Assembly: GCA_902494625.1 (NCBI GenBank)
Contig: CABUUB010000001.1
Coordinates: forward strand, 1-64,000
Direction: 5' to 3'
DNA length: 64,000 nt
From: an uncultured Collinsella sp.
GTDB taxonomy: Bacteria > Actinomycetota > Coriobacteriia > Coriobacteriales > Coriobacteriaceae
Shown piece by piece: positions 18,415 to 26,641 of this stretch. The notes below the pieces were generated by a model that saw only the letters and a program-made list of their open reading frames with translations, was not told the origin of the DNA and searched no databases. The translations under genes were made by a program, and so were the position numbers. Positions within the stretch are counted from its first letter, which is position 1. Every line of letters begins with the position of its first letter.

Positions 18415-18468
18415 GAACTCGTGTTGCTTTTTGCCAGGGCACTTTGATGGTTGAAGTGGGGGAAGCTA

Positions 18469-19275
18469 TTGGAAATCAACGGAATAACTTGCGAGGGCTG
18501 CGGCAGCACCGATGTCGAGTTTGACCCCGCAACGCGAAAGGTTCATTGCAACCAGTGCGGCCGCGAGATGTATTATTCGCGGGCACGTCTGGGGGCCACG
18601 GGCAAAGTCGCGTTTGCCAAGGACAATGCCATCAAGTTTTTTAAGGGTGGTAACTTTCCGGAGGCCCGCAAATTTGCCGCGGACGTGCTCAATATGATGC
18701 AAGACAACGCGGCGGCACAGTTTATGGTTGCGTACTGCGATGAGTTTTGTGAAGGTCTTTCGGGTTCGATGGTGGTTTTCTTTAAAAGGGCCGAAGATAT
18801 CCCTCTCGAATATGACGAAGTGCGTGACTTGATCGACTTGTTTGAGTCGACGCTCTACAACATGCGTGACTTTGAGGTTCAGATGGTATCGCTCGTGGTC
18901 GCCAATATGCAGAGCATGGAGGATCGGCCTCGGCTTGAGAGCTTTATCGATGCTGTGTGCCCGTTCTGCATAGCGCGGTATGCTTCGGAAGACTTTATGA
19001 CTGCAGAGCGGGAGAGTTTCTATCAAGATATTGCCGCCAACTGCAATACACCCAAAACGTGTCTTGCACTACTCAAGGGCATTAGAGAGAACCCCGGGTC
19101 CCCCTATAAAACTGGTTCGTTTGCGTTACGAAGAAGGACTTCGTACTTTTTCGAACACTATGTGGAGCCCGTCGGTCGCATCGTCAATTCGATGAAGGCA
19201 AGCCAATACAAACAGAAGTTTCTTGTGGCCTATCAGCAGGTGTCCGAGCAATACCGAAGCATGGCCTCTCAATAA
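18469..19275 (+). CDS. zinc-ribbon protein with TPR-like helical domain
   Basis: A 268-residue protein with an N-terminal zinc ribbon (CEGCGSTDVEFD...CNQCG, about residues 8-32), then a helical domain whose FFKGGNFPEARKFAADVLNM stretch looks like a TPR helix pair. A CPFC motif is near 165. The start is uncertain: a TTG at 18469 has GGGGGA 5 nt upstream and gives MEINGITCEGCG, while another TTG at 18451 is in frame but poorly spaced. No membrane segment is seen, so it is probably a cytosolic adaptor of the SPFH cluster. Function unknown. Confidence 0.65.
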   Translation: MEINGITCEGCGSTDVEFDPATRKVHCNQCGREMYYSRARLGATGKVAFAKDNAIKFFKGGNFPEARKFAADVLNMMQDNAAAQFMVAYCDEFCEGLSGSMVVFFKRAEDIPLEYDEVRDLIDLFESTLYNMRDFEVQMVSLVVANMQSMEDRPRLESFIDAVCPFCIARYASEDFMTAERESFYQDIAANCNTPKTCLALLKGIRENPGSPYKTGSFALRRRTSYFFEHYVEPVGRIVNSMKASQYKQKFLVAYQQVSEQYRSMASQ

Positions 19276-19347
19276 AGCAGATGGCGGGCGCTTACTCGCT
19301 TAAAGCTATTGGATGATCTAAACAGTGCAAACTGAAAGGTGGTACAG

Positions 19348-21003
19348 ATGAGTGATTCGGGAGTAGATACTGTCCTTATCGAGCGCAGGATCGCCGCTAT
19401 TGGAACAAAAGTTGACCAGATGACCACGAAGGTCGATAAGGTCGAATCGCAAATGGAGGAAGTGCGGAAGGACCTTAAAAAGCTCCGAAAGGACTTTCTC
19501 GAGATGATGCTCGAGCAGCGTCGTACCGCCGCACTTGAGCAGGCGACTACGGAGCTCGTGAGCGTCCGGCAGGAGATGGACAAAAAGTTCGGCAACTACT
19601 CAGTGGTTCGAAACACCATGGTCGGTATTCTCCAGGCAACCGATGCGGCGCTCGTGCGCAAGGCGACGATTTCGACGGTCTCCGAGGAGTTAATGATCTC
19701 TACCCCGGACTACTGGCTGGCACCTGTCCTGGTTGCCCTTGCGGCATGGATCAACAACAACCGAGATCTTGCAGAGCGCGCAATACGCGAGGCTGTCAAA
19801 CGTGACAACGAGCACACGTCGCTTGCGATGGCTCTGATCTGCAGACGTAATAACCGCACGGCTACGTGCTACGAATGGTTAGCGCGCTACTTCTCGACGC
19901 AAAACGCCGCCCGCATCGATGCCGATGCGATGGTCTACATCGATGCCTATATCAACGGCATCTTTGGAACCGACGAAAAGCACCTGTGCGACGACTATAT
20001 GGCGGGCTGGATCGAGCAGATCAGAAATCAGAGCCCTGAGTTCGAGAACGAGCAGTCAGAGTCATGGGCGGAGTACTTTACCGGCTACGAGGAGGATATG
20101 AGCTCGAGATATCCGGCGCTCAAGGTGGTGGTCAAGGAGTTTGACTACATCAATAAGTATCTCGGAAAAGTCGAGGCAATCGAGAGCATCTCCAATGACT
20201 TCGCCGACCTCAAGGCTTCTGATGTTGACGAGAGGACGCTTGCCGAGCAGGTTGACAGGCATTTGATGGAGCTCGTTAACTCCGATGACTCCAAGGAGCG
20301 AAATTTGCGCCGCCAGGAGGAGTATCTTCTTGCGGTCAAGGCATTTGGCGGAGACGTGGAGCGCGCCCGAGAGCTCGTCAATCGTCGCCGCGATGAGAAG
20401 CGTCAGCAGACGATGAACATCATCGACCAGATGACACGCTCGATGCGCGACCAGAGTGCGTCTGTGGATGTGCATAAGAAGAAGACCGCGATTCAGTTTT
20501 TGGGTTCCTATATCAACGGTGGTTTCAACCGGTATCGCAAGAGCGACATCCCCGAATTTCCGCAGGCGATCACCCTTGACTTCGACGGATGGACAAGCAG
20601 GGCGGTTACCGGCGATGAGGGTAATGCGCTGCGCGGCGATTATGTTCGCTATGTCGGTGAAGAGAAGAAAAAGGAGCTCGCTGAGCTTGATGTCAAGGTT
20701 GCGAAGGGCAACAAGAGCCACAAGATAGCGGCCGTTGTCCTCGCTGTTTTGGGAGTAGCTTTCTTTGCGTTTGTAAACCAGGTTATTGGCATTCTGCTTC
20801 TTGCGGGGGCTGGCTATTGTCTAGTAAAGACGAGCCTCTCGGGCAAGCAGCGCGCTGCGGAGGCAGAAGAGATTGAGGCCAAATACTCCAAACGCATCCA
20901 GGAAGGCTGTTCCGAGATCGATCTGGTGCTTAATCAGTGGAAGAGCGCGAAGGAAGCTGCGGCCGAGCGCAGCGACCTGCTTAAGCTTGAGAAGGTTGCC
21001 TAG
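19348..21003 (+). CDS. coiled-coil protein with C-terminal membrane hairpin
   Basis: A 551-residue protein. Residues 5-75 form a heptad-rich coiled coil (IGTKVDQMTTKVDKVESQ onward). A long helical repeat-like body follows, with stretches such as WLAPVLVALAAWINNNRDLAERA typical of TPR-like helices. Two hydrophobic segments at about 459-478 and 482-498 form a membrane hairpin, and a charged helix ends the protein. The ATG at 19348 is preferred over a GTG nine bases earlier because of GAAAGGTGG upstream. It lies 72 nt after the zinc-ribbon/TPR gene. The architecture (coil, solenoid, membrane hairpin) suggests a membrane-scaffold role, possibly the partner recruited by the SPFH protein. No known family recognised. 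Confidence 0.7.
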   Translation: MSDSGVDTVLIERRIAAIGTKVDQMTTKVDKVESQMEEVRKDLKKLRKDFLEMMLEQRRTAALEQATTELVSVRQEMDKKFGNYSVVRNTMVGILQATDAALVRKATISTVSEELMISTPDYWLAPVLVALAAWINNNRDLAERAIREAVKRDNEHTSLAMALICRRNNRTATCYEWLARYFSTQNAARIDADAMVYIDAYINGIFGTDEKHLCDDYMAGWIEQIRNQSPEFENEQSESWAEYFTGYEEDMSSRYPALKVVVKEFDYINKYLGKVEAIESISNDFADLKASDVDERTLAEQVDRHLMELVNSDDSKERNLRRQEEYLLAVKAFGGDVERARELVNRRRDEKRQQTMNIIDQMTRSMRDQSASVDVHKKKTAIQFLGSYINGGFNRYRKSDIPEFPQAITLDFDGWTSRAVTGDEGNALRGDYVRYVGEEKKKELAELDVKVAKGNKSHKIAAVVLAVLGVAFFAFVNQVIGILLLAGAGYCLVKTSLSGKQRAAEAEEIEAKYSKRIQEGCSEIDLVLNQWKSAKEAAAERSDLLKLEKVA

Positions 21004-21046
21004 CCGGTAGGATTTGTCTCGATAATCCATGAATGGAGTGAAAAAG

Positions 21047-21238
21047 ATGGCTGATGAAGTGACTGATTTCGACCATAACGATGCTGCAATGCAGGACCTC
21101 GATGCATTGAGCGAGCTCGATAGTCTGTTTGAAGAGGACGAGCGACTGAAGCAAGCTGAGAACAATGTTTTGACCCAAAATCTCACGGGCTTTGCAAACT
21201 GCTTTCCCGATTGGGATTTGCATCCGCCGGTAGCGTAG
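21047..21238 (+). CDS. small acidic protein ending the SPFH cluster
   Basis: A 63-residue, strongly acidic peptide with a helical middle (LDSLFEEDERLKQAE) and a C-terminal NCFPDWDLHPP segment. GGAG lies 9 nt before the ATG at 21047; an ATG 18 nt earlier has no site. It is 43 nt after the coiled-coil gene. The short Pro/Trp tail looks like a protein-docking motif. Unknown family. Confidence 0.55.
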   Translation: MADEVTDFDHNDAAMQDLDALSELDSLFEEDERLKQAENNVLTQNLTGFANCFPDWDLHPPVA

Positions 21239-21271
21239 AAAAGCGCTTGAAGCACAAGCTGCGATCATTTG

Positions 21272-21287
21272 GAAACATCGATGTTTC
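21272..21287. repeat. 16-bp perfect palindrome
   Basis: GAAACATCGATGTTTC is fully self-complementary. It is followed by a longer GC-rich inverted repeat (gcgggc...gcccgc, about 21289-21315) that may terminate the SPFH cluster. The rest of the 284-nt gap 21239-21522 holds the terminator and promoter given separately. Confidence 0.5.
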
Positions 21288-21439
21288 TGCGGGCTAGAAG
21301 CCATGGGGCTTTTGGCCCGCTGGCTTTCATATGCCGGTCGGCGGCATAGGGCATCAACCGTATTCAAGGTTCTTGGACGCCAGGCCGACTCGCTTCGGAT
21401 CGGGCGCTACACCACCTTTCTCGACACTACCAATCTGAC

Positions 21440-21472
21440 AGGGCCTCGTCCGTTCTCGGGCGGGGCCCTTTT
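21440..21472 (+). terminator. rho-independent terminator before toxin-antitoxin pair
   Basis: A 12-bp stem (gggcctcgtccg with cgggcggggccc, two G-T pairs), a 4-nt loop, then ctttt. It insulates the following toxin-antitoxin promoter from upstream transcription. Confidence 0.8.
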
Positions 21473-21506
21473 GTGTGACCTAACAGGTTTGCTATACTGC
21501 TAGCAA
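21471..21506 (+). promoter_or_regulatory. toxin-antitoxin promoter with overlapping operator
   Basis: -35-like TTGTGT (21471) and -10 TATACT (21493-21498) with a 16-bp spacer. A dyad TTGCTA-N6-TAGCAA (21489-21506) covers the -10 and is the kind of site an RHH antitoxin binds for autoregulation. Confidence 0.6.
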
Positions 21507-21522
21507 GTAGGAAGGAGCCGCT

Positions 21523-21867
21523 ATGGGAATGACAACAGTGCAGCTCAACACGCGAATCGATCCTATGCTCAAAGCTGGTGGCGATGCGGTCCTAACTCGC
21601 AATGGATTGGGGCCGAGCGATGCCATTCGTGCGCTTTGGGCCTATCTCGTCGAGCATCAAACGTTGCCGGGATTTATGGCGGCGGATAAGCGAGAGGCGC
21701 CCCGTGCGGAGAACCTGGCCGAGCAGGGGTGTGGCCTGGCTTTTTCTTCGTTGGGGCTGAGCGCGTCGGATTTTGCACCGGCCGAATCTTCGGCGGAAGA
21801 CTGGGATGCCGTACGGGATGATATGTATGACGCGATGATTGCCGACATTGAGGCGAATTGCCGATGA
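21523..21867 (+). CDS. RelB/DinJ-type antitoxin
   Basis: A 114-residue protein. The N-terminus (TTVQLNTRIDPMLKAGGDAVL...LGPSDAIRALWAYLVEH) is a ribbon-helix-helix DNA-binding domain of the RelB/DinJ kind. The C-terminal half is acidic and disordered, as expected for a toxin-wrapping tail. AAGGAG precedes the ATG. The TGA overlaps the ATG of the PIN gene (ATGA), the usual coupling in such modules. RelB-type antitoxins are usually paired with RelE/YafQ, so pairing with a PIN toxin is a less common combination. Confidence 0.85.
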   Translation: MGMTTVQLNTRIDPMLKAGGDAVLTRNGLGPSDAIRALWAYLVEHQTLPGFMAADKREAPRAENLAEQGCGLAFSSLGLSASDFAPAESSAEDWDAVRDDMYDAMIADIEANCR

Positions 21868-22331
21868 TTGAGGCAAAGCATCTCTTGGTGGATACGAACG
21901 TTTGGCTCGATTATTACCTGCAAGAGGGGGCGTTCGACGAAGCGAAAAGATTGGTTGAACTGGCCGAGGCAGGAACGATTGACCTTCTGTATGCCCCAAC
22001 GACGGCAAAGGATGTGTTCTATATTTTGCCCCGGCGACTAGCCCGGCGGAATGCGAATGGGATTAACGTGTCGTTTGCCTCGGCGTCATGGGCCTGCATT
22101 GAGCACATGATGCGGGTGGCAACCGCCTCTCCGCTTTCGTTGGCAGAGTGCGAGATGGCGCGCATGCTTGGCAAACGCATGCCGGATCTTGAAGACAACC
22201 TCATCATCGCTTCGGGCGAGACGGCAGATGTTGACTACGTGGTCACGAGCGACCGGCGCATGCTGGAGGCGATGCCTGAAGTTTGCCTGACGCCTGCCCG
22301 TGCACTCGAGATGATTGGGATCCTCGGCTAA
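21864..22331 (+). CDS. PIN-domain ribonuclease toxin
   Basis: A 155-residue PIN protein. The acidic active-site residues are visible: Asp10 in LLVDTNVWLDY, the Glu in LAECEMARM, the Asp in DLEDNLIIA and Asp in VTSDRRML. VapC-like toxins with this fold cleave tRNA or rRNA. The start is the ATG in the ATGA overlap with the antitoxin; an upstream TTG is not needed. The module stands between the SPFH cluster and an orphan PTS gene. Confidence 0.88.
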   Translation: MIEAKHLLVDTNVWLDYYLQEGAFDEAKRLVELAEAGTIDLLYAPTTAKDVFYILPRRLARRNANGINVSFASASWACIEHMMRVATASPLSLAECEMARMLGKRMPDLEDNLIIASGETADVDYVVTSDRRMLEAMPEVCLTPARALEMIGILG

Positions 22332-22396
22332 CCTTACCTGTCTCGTTTCGCTATCATATGGGGCATTGTGAACCTCATGCAACTTTGGAGGACGGT

Positions 22397-22864
22397 ATGG
22401 CGGATAACGCCGAGATGCTATTCTCGCCTGAGCTGGTGTTTTTTGATTGGGAGTGCGCGACGCCGGGTGAGGTGTTTGCGCGACTCGAGGGCGAGCTCGC
22501 TCCGCGCGGCTACATTGCGTCCGGTTGGCTCGATGCCGTCCGTACGCGCGAGGACAACTATCCCACGGGCCTCGCCATGCCGGCGGCCAATATTGCCATC
22601 CCGCATACCGATCCCGGATTTGTGGCTAAGCCCTATATCGCGGTGGTGAAGCCCTCCGCGCCCGTGACGTTCAACGCTATGGCGGGCATGGGCGCTCCCG
22701 TGCCGGCGCGGATTATTATCAATCTGGGTATTGCCGAGCCGGGCGGCCAGGTCGAGGCCCTGCAAGCGCTCATGAATATCTTTATGGATGCCGACTCCGC
22801 AGCCGACGTGCTCGGCCAGGCCACACCCCAGGGCATGGTCGACGCCATCCGCCGCCACTTCTAA
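22397..22864 (+). CDS. orphan PTS EIIA, fructose/galactitol type
   Basis: A 155-residue EIIA domain of the PTS_EIIA_2 (fructose-mannitol/GatA) family, with the phosphorylated histidine at position 70 in IAIPHTDP. It would accept phosphate from HPr and pass it to a IIB protein. No IIB or IIC gene is adjacent, so it either serves a distant transporter or is regulatory (PtsN-like). TTTGGAG lies 6-10 nt before the ATG at 22397. An in-frame upstream Met overlaps the toxin gene and is rejected. Confidence 0.85.
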   Translation: MADNAEMLFSPELVFFDWECATPGEVFARLEGELAPRGYIASGWLDAVRTREDNYPTGLAMPAANIAIPHTDPGFVAKPYIAVVKPSAPVTFNAMAGMGAPVPARIIINLGIAEPGGQVEALQALMNIFMDADSAADVLGQATPQGMVDAIRRHF

Positions 22865-22873
22865 AGTGGAGCT

Positions 22874-23013
22874 AAACCGGCACCTGGGGACGTTCCTTAT
22901 GTGCCGGCGCTTGGGGACTGTCCCTAACTGCCGACAGAAAAGGAACGTTCCTGACTGCCGGCTGCCAGGGACAGTCCCCTTTGCACCAAAATGGTGCAGA
23001 TTAACCTGTCCCC
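22874..23013. repeat. cluster of GGGACAG/CTGTCCC palindromic repeats
   Basis: The 225-nt gap before the foldase gene is filled with related short palindromes: ggggacgttcc, ggggactgtccc, ggaacgttcc, agggacagtcccct and acctgtccccc, alternating with tgccggc. Also caccaaaatggtg. The same core is found at 5437, 28041, 28722, 32156 and 34671. Confidence 0.7.
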
Positions 23014-23089
23014 CATGCACCAGGTGTGCCGCGGGGGCTGCGTTGTGACACAATGGCGTTTGTTCGATTCGTGATGCGAAAGGCCAAAC

Positions 23090-24313
23090 ATGGCAAACAA
23101 GAAAAAGAACCCCGAGGTCGCGCCGACGCCCGAGCAACGGTCTTGCGCCGCCTCCAGCTCTCGCAAGAAGCAGCGCAAGACCTATGTGTCCAAGACCGTC
23201 AAGATTGTCCTGGTGGTCATCGGCGTGCTGGCGATGCTGCTCTCCGTTTCGGCCATGGCGTGCTCCGGCCTGATGTCGCAGACCGAAAGCGCCGGCTCGG
23301 GCTATAAGCTCACCGGCGGTGTGGCTGCCACCATCAACGGCACCAACCTCACCGAGGACACCGTGACCAAGCAGATTATGAGCATGCGCACGTCCTACGG
23401 CTACACCAAGGACAAGGACTGGGCACAGTACCTGGTCGACAACGACCTCACACCCAAGAAGTACCGCAAGCAGCTCATCGACTCCTACGCGCAGCAGATC
23501 CTGCTTCAGCAGGCGCAGAAGGAAAACGGCGTGACCGTCTCGGACGAGGAGGTCGAGAAGGCTTGGAAGGACGCCTGCAAGAGTGCCGGCGGCGCCAAAG
23601 CCTTTAAGAAGACGCTTAAGACCTATGGCTACACCGAGGACACCTACAAGGACTCGCTCAAGGAGAGCCTGGCGCAGCAAAAGCTCAAGGATGCCGTGGC
23701 ACCCACCAGCAAGCCCAAGGACAGCGAGATTGTCGATTACATCAACGAGAACCTGTCCAACTACAATGACGCCCGTCGCTCGTCGAATATTCTGATCAAG
23801 GTCGATTCTGACGCTTCCGACGAGGACAAGGCCGCCGCCAAGGCCAAGGCGCAGGAGTGCCTGGACAAGATTAACTCCGGCGAGCTGAGCTTTGAGGACG
23901 CCGTGAAGCAGTATTCCGACGACACCGGTTCCAAGGAGAAGAAGGGCGATGTGGGCTGGGATAAGCTCACCACCTTTGTCGACAGCTACCAGACGGCGCT
24001 CGAGGGGCTCAACAAGGGCGACGTGAGCGAAGTCGTCGAGTCGACCTATGGTTATCACATCATCAAGTGCACCGACTACTTCCATGTCGATAATCAGGTC
24101 GATGACATTAAGCAGGTGCCCAAGGACATCAAGAAGTACGTCTCCAACGTGGTGAAGACGCAGGCGGCAAGCACCGCGTACAGCGAGTGGCTGGAGCAGT
24201 ACAAGAAGGACGCCGACATTACCGTCAACCCCATGCCCAAGGACGTGCCGTACAACGTCAGCCTGAAGGGCGTCACCAAGAGCTCGACCGACAATTCGTC
24301 GACGACCAAGTAA
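23090..24313 (+). CDS. SurA/PrsA-like peptidyl-prolyl isomerase foldase
   Basis: A 407-residue exported foldase. A basic N-terminus (1-40) leads to a membrane/signal segment (about 41-58, IVLVVIGVLAMLLSVSAMAC); the Cys could be a lipobox, though the Met-Ala before it is not classic. A SurA_N-like helical domain (about 75-220) precedes a parvulin (PpiC) domain at about 225-335, with SSNILIKVD and GYHIIKC marking its ends. A Lys-rich tail follows. It would help fold proteins outside the membrane. AAAGG lies before the ATG. Confidence 0.88.
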   Translation: MANKKKNPEVAPTPEQRSCAASSSRKKQRKTYVSKTVKIVLVVIGVLAMLLSVSAMACSGLMSQTESAGSGYKLTGGVAATINGTNLTEDTVTKQIMSMRTSYGYTKDKDWAQYLVDNDLTPKKYRKQLIDSYAQQILLQQAQKENGVTVSDEEVEKAWKDACKSAGGAKAFKKTLKTYGYTEDTYKDSLKESLAQQKLKDAVAPTSKPKDSEIVDYINENLSNYNDARRSSNILIKVDSDASDEDKAAAKAKAQECLDKINSGELSFEDAVKQYSDDTGSKEKKGDVGWDKLTTFVDSYQTALEGLNKGDVSEVVESTYGYHIIKCTDYFHVDNQVDDIKQVPKDIKKYVSNVVKTQAASTAYSEWLEQYKKDADITVNPMPKDVPYNVSLKGVTKSSTDNSSTTK

Positions 24314-24367
24314 TCATGGGACGGCGCTCGCGCGAGTGCCGCCCACGCTATTGAGGAGGATTTGCAG

Positions 24368-24811
24368 ATGACCAACGAAGAGCTGCAGAAGGAAATGATT
24401 GCGGCCATGAAGGCCAAGGACAAGGTTCGCCTGTCTATCATTCGCCAGGTCAAGGCCGAGGTGAAGAATATCGAGGTTAACGAGCGCCGCGACGTGACCG
24501 AGGAAGACGTCAACAGCATGATCAAGCGTCTGATTAAGCAGACGAGCGAGACGCTGGAGATGTCCATCAAGGCCGGTACCGACCAGGAGCGTACCGACAA
24601 CCTGACCGAGCAGGTCGAGATTCTGGAAAGTCTGCTGCCCGCGCAGGTTTCGGGCGAGGAGCTCGAGGCCCTGATCGAGCAGGTCATCGCCGAGCTGGGC
24701 GCCACGTCCAAGAAGCAGATGGGCCAGGTTATGGGTGCGCTCGGCAAGGCCACCGGCGGCAACTTCGACAAGCCGGCCGCGGCAAAGATCGTCGGAGCCA
24801 AACTCGCGTAA
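24368..24811 (+). CDS. GatB/YqeY domain-containing protein
   Basis: A 147-residue YqeY protein: a helical N-terminal part (LQKEMIAAMKAKDKVRLSIIR) and a small C-terminal domain (LGATSKKQMGQVMGAL) homologous to the tRNA-binding tail of GatB and tRNA amidotransferases. The cellular role is not settled; tRNA binding is likely. GAGGAGGA stands 7 nt before the ATG at 24368. It follows the foldase gene by 54 nt and ends in a terminator. Confidence 0.92.
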   Translation: MTNEELQKEMIAAMKAKDKVRLSIIRQVKAEVKNIEVNERRDVTEEDVNSMIKRLIKQTSETLEMSIKAGTDQERTDNLTEQVEILESLLPAQVSGEELEALIEQVIAELGATSKKQMGQVMGALGKATGGNFDKPAAAKIVGAKLA

Positions 24812-24842
24812 GGGCCGAGCGGTACATAGTTGATGTTGAGGG

Positions 24843-24874
24843 GGGGCGTGGCCGTCATGGTCGCGCCCCTTTTT
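24843..24874 (+). terminator. rho-independent terminator after yqeY
   Basis: An 11-bp stem (ggggcgtggcc / ggtcgcgcccc, two G-T pairs), a 5-nt loop and five Ts. Confidence 0.88.
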
Positions 24875-25000
24875 GCTGGGCTGTCCCCAATGAGTGGGTT
24901 AAAGGTTGCGGGTTCTTTACGGGAATGTGGTGTGGGCTGCGGAAATGTGGTTCTTTCCGTACAATAGTTCAACTCGTGTAAACGCAGGGAAGGGACATTC

Positions 25001-25732
25001 ATGGCAGACATGATCGAGATCAAGCATCTCAACAAGTACTTTGGCGACCTGCATGTGCTCAAAGATATCAATCTCACCGTCAAGCGCGGCGAGAAGCTCG
25101 TAATGATCGGGCCTTCCGGCTCGGGTAAGTCGACGCTCATCCGTTGCGTCGATTATCTGGAGGAGCCCACGTCGGGCGAGGTCGTCATCGACGGTACGCC
25201 GCTCACCAAAAAGAATCACCTGGAGATGGCTCGCAAGTACAGCTCCATGGTGTTTCAGCAGTTCAACCTGTATCCCAACATGACGGTGCTGGGCAACCTG
25301 ACGCTCGCACCCATCAAGCTGCAAAAGAAGAGCAAGGAGGAGGCGACCGAGATCGCCATCGCCGCGCTCAAGCGCGTCGGCATGGCGCATAAGGCTGGCG
25401 AGTATCCGCAGAATCTCTCGGGCGGTCAGCAGCAGCGCATCGCCATCGCCCGTGCCCTGTGCACCAAGCAGCCTATCATCCTGTTTGACGAGCCGACCTC
25501 GGCGCTCGACCCCGAGATGGTCCAGGAGGTACTGGACGTTATGATTGAGCTCGCGCAGGAGGACATCACCATGATCTGCGTGACGCACGAGATGGGCTTT
25601 GCGCGCCAGGTGGCCGACCGCGTCATCTTTATGGAGGACGGCCGCATTCTGGAGGAGGGCACGCCCGAGCACTTCTTCGATAACCCCGAGAACCCGCGTT
25701 GCCGCGAGTTCCTGTCCAAGATTCTGCACTAG
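25001..25732 (+). CDS. polar amino-acid ABC transporter ATPase (GlnQ-type)
   Basis: A 243-residue ATPase: Walker [11 protein letters not shown]-loop [15 protein letters not shown], signature [15 protein letters not shown], Walker [13 protein letters not shown] and the H-loop VTHEMGFA. This is the polar amino-acid (PAAT) class, likely for glutamine, glutamate or a similar substrate. It is the first gene of an ATPase-binding protein-permease-permease operon. Upstream, TACAAT (24960-24965) is a candidate -10 and two direct repeats of ggaatgtggt/ggaaatgtggtt (24922-24952) may be regulator sites. Confidence 0.94.
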   Translation: MADMIEIKHLNKYFGDLHVLKDINLTVKRGEKLVMIGPSGSGKSTLIRCVDYLEEPTSGEVVIDGTPLTKKNHLEMARKYSSMVFQQFNLYPNMTVLGNLTLAPIKLQKKSKEEATEIAIAALKRVGMAHKAGEYPQNLSGGQQQRIAIARALCTKQPIILFDEPTSALDPEMVQEVLDVMIELAQEDITMICVTHEMGFARQVADRVIFMEDGRILEEGTPEHFFDNPENPRCREFLSKILH

Positions 25733-25740
25733 GCGCGGTG

Positions 25741-26616
25741 ATGGACATGACGGATATGACGAGGGCGGCCGTGTCGCGCCGTCACTTTTTGCAGCTGGCT
25801 GGCGCCGGCATGCTCGCGCTGACGGGGACCGCGCTTACCGGTTGCGGCAACTCCACCAGCGGTGAGGGCTCCGACAAGGGGTCCAAGCTTGCGGCCATCA
25901 AGTCGCGTGGCCATCTGAATGCCGGCGTTAAGAAGGATGTTCCCGGCTACGGCTATTACGACACCGCCAAGGGCCGCTTTGAGGGCATGGAAGTCGATTT
26001 GTGCTACCAGATCGCCGCTGCCGTCTTTGGTGTGAGCTACAAGAAGGCTCGTGCCCAGGAGCTTGTCGAGTTTACCGACGTAACGCCCAAGACGCGCGGC
26101 CCACTGATCGATAACGGCCAACTCGACGTGGTCGCGGCGACCTACACCATCACCGACGAGCGCAAGAAGAGCTGGGATTTCTCGACGCCGTACCGCACCG
26201 ACTACGTGGGACTCATGGTCAAGAAGCGTTCGGGCTTTACCTCGATTGAGGATCTGGACGGCAAGGTCATTGGCGTGAGCCAGGGTGCCACCACGCAGGG
26301 CCTGATCGAGCAGATGATCAAGGACAACGGCTTTAGCTGCAAGCCCGAGTTTAGGGCCTTTAGCGGCTATCCCATCATCAAGAGTTCGCTCGACGCCGGC
26401 AATATCGACGTCTTTGCCATGGACCGCTCCACGCTGGCCGGTTACATGAACGAGACCGTTGAGCTGCTGCAGCCCGAGGTCAAGTTTGGCGAGCAGGGCT
26501 ACGGCGTGGCGACCAAGAAGGGCTGCGACCTTTCGGCTGTGGTCGATCAGGTGGTTTGCGATCGCCTGGCCGATGGCTGGCTCGACCAAGAGGTCAAGAC
26601 CTGGGGTCTTGTATAG
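25741..26616 (+). CDS. amino-acid ABC transporter substrate-binding lipoprotein, Tat-type signal
   Basis: A 291-residue SBP_bac_3 protein. The signal holds a twin-arginine-like SRRHFLQLAG and a lipobox LTGC (Cys at about 37), so it appears to be a Tat-exported lipoprotein. The ligand-binding lobes follow (GVKKDVPGYGYYD, DVVAATYTITDERKKSWDFS, YVGLMVKK), typical of glutamine/glutamate/cystine binding proteins. The ATG at 25741 is used; ATGs at 25747 and 25756 are close alternatives. It lies 8 nt after the ATPase gene. Confidence 0.9.
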   Translation: MDMTDMTRAAVSRRHFLQLAGAGMLALTGTALTGCGNSTSGEGSDKGSKLAAIKSRGHLNAGVKKDVPGYGYYDTAKGRFEGMEVDLCYQIAAAVFGVSYKKARAQELVEFTDVTPKTRGPLIDNGQLDVVAATYTITDERKKSWDFSTPYRTDYVGLMVKKRSGFTSIEDLDGKVIGVSQGATTQGLIEQMIKDNGFSCKPEFRAFSGYPIIKSSLDAGNIDVFAMDRSTLAGYMNETVELLQPEVKFGEQGYGVATKKGCDLSAVVDQVVCDRLADGWLDQEVKTWGLV

Positions 26617-26641
26617 GCGCATCGTCCAAGGAAGGAATCAA

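Noticed and set aside
16324..21238. Prophage structural operon (virion-core annotation)
   Set aside because: The virion-core name of the SPFH family is historical; no capsid, terminase, portal or tail gene is present.
25741..25760. Selecting the start at 25699 for the binding protein
   Set aside because: That start lies inside the ATPase gene; the signal sequence begins after the ATG at 25741.
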